Of a DNA stretch of 5,501 bases, positions 5,383-5,501 are shown piece after piece. The stretch lies in the NCBI GenBank assembly GCA_937859105.1, contig CALMAD010000319.1:1-5501 (forward strand), read 5' to 3'. The stretch comes from an uncultured Propionibacteriaceae bacterium (GTDB lineage Bacteria; Actinomycetota; Actinomycetes; Propionibacteriales; Propionibacteriaceae). The notes under the pieces are model-generated. The model was not told where the DNA came from. It did not search any database and saw only the letters and a program-made list of their open reading frames with translations. The position numbers were made by a program, and so were the translations under genes. Every line of letters begins with the position of its first letter. The stretch's first letter is position 1.

Positions 5383-5501
5383 GTGGAGCGCACGACCGAC
5401 ATCCTCGTCATCGGGGGCGGAGCCGCGGGCCTCCTGGCCGCGGCCGCGTCCGCCGAGTCCGGCTTCGACGTCGTCCTCGCGGAGAGCACCGACCTGCTGG
5501 G
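5383..5501 (+). CDS. FAD-dependent oxidoreductase, N-terminus (partial, runs off window end)
   Basis: The GTG at 5383 starts a frame of 39 complete codons open to the window end. Residues 6-34 form a dinucleotide-binding beta-alpha-beta fold: DILVIGGGAAGLLAAAAS with the GGGAAG turn at 11-16, then FDVVLAE with the acidic Glu34 that would bind the FAD ribose, and finally STDLLG. This says FAD binding only; the substrate is not visible. The GGGAAG turn followed by an ExxxLLG end resembles the fumarate reductase/ketosteroid dehydrogenase-like group more than dihydrolipoyl dehydrogenase, which usually has GAGPGGY. The start is 7 bases after the pepA stop and has no clear Shine-Dalgarno sequence, so it is probably coupled to pepA translation. 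A slightly different start cannot be excluded. Confidence 0.75.
   Translation, partial: MERTTDILVIGGGAAGLLAAAASAESGFDVVLAESTDLL

Overview
The window looks like a stretch of core chromosome from a high-GC actinobacterium (Actinomycetota). The evidence is strong G/C preference at third codon positions, GTG starts, -10 elements of the TANNNT type, an actinobacterial DUF3043 membrane protein, and a PspA gene followed by a PspAA gene. Propionibacteriales is possible, but I cannot fix the genus from the sequence. I see no insertion sequence, tRNA, rRNA, CRISPR array, phage gene or sign of recent transfer.

Layout. Positions 1-1408 carry a minus-strand operon in the order pspA, pspAA, glycerate-kinase-family gene (cut by the window edge). 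This is an envelope-stress module followed by a kinase-like protein whose family signature is altered. Positions 1409-1531 are a divergent promoter region holding a 25-bp near-palindrome just upstream of the pspA ribosome binding site. Positions 1532-2304 carry a plus-strand pair: a DUF3043 two-helix membrane protein and, overlapping it by one base, an acidic 69-aa conserved hypothetical. Positions 2305-2357 lie between convergent genes and hold a hairpin. Positions 2358-3777 carry a minus-strand pair, gcvT (glycine cleavage T-protein) followed by a 98-aa two-helix membrane protein. Positions 3778-3875 are a second divergent promoter region. Positions 3876-5375 encode an M17 leucyl aminopeptidase, PepA, and from 5383 to the window end there is the start of an FAD-dependent oxidoreductase.

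How the genes relate. PspA and PspAA form the membrane-stress unit. GcvT belongs to one-carbon/glycine metabolism and PepA to peptide turnover. As I recall, a glycerate-kinase-family gene next to a DUF3043-type gene, and gcvT divergent from an M17 aminopeptidase, are also close together in mycobacteria (the Rv2205c-Rv2213 region), so much of this looks like ancestral actinobacterial gene order. The items most worth a second look are the near-palindrome at pspA, the kinase-like protein with an altered signature, a probable leaderless gcvT start, and the two small uncharacterised proteins tied to better-known neighbours. I did not find a convincing wholly new system.
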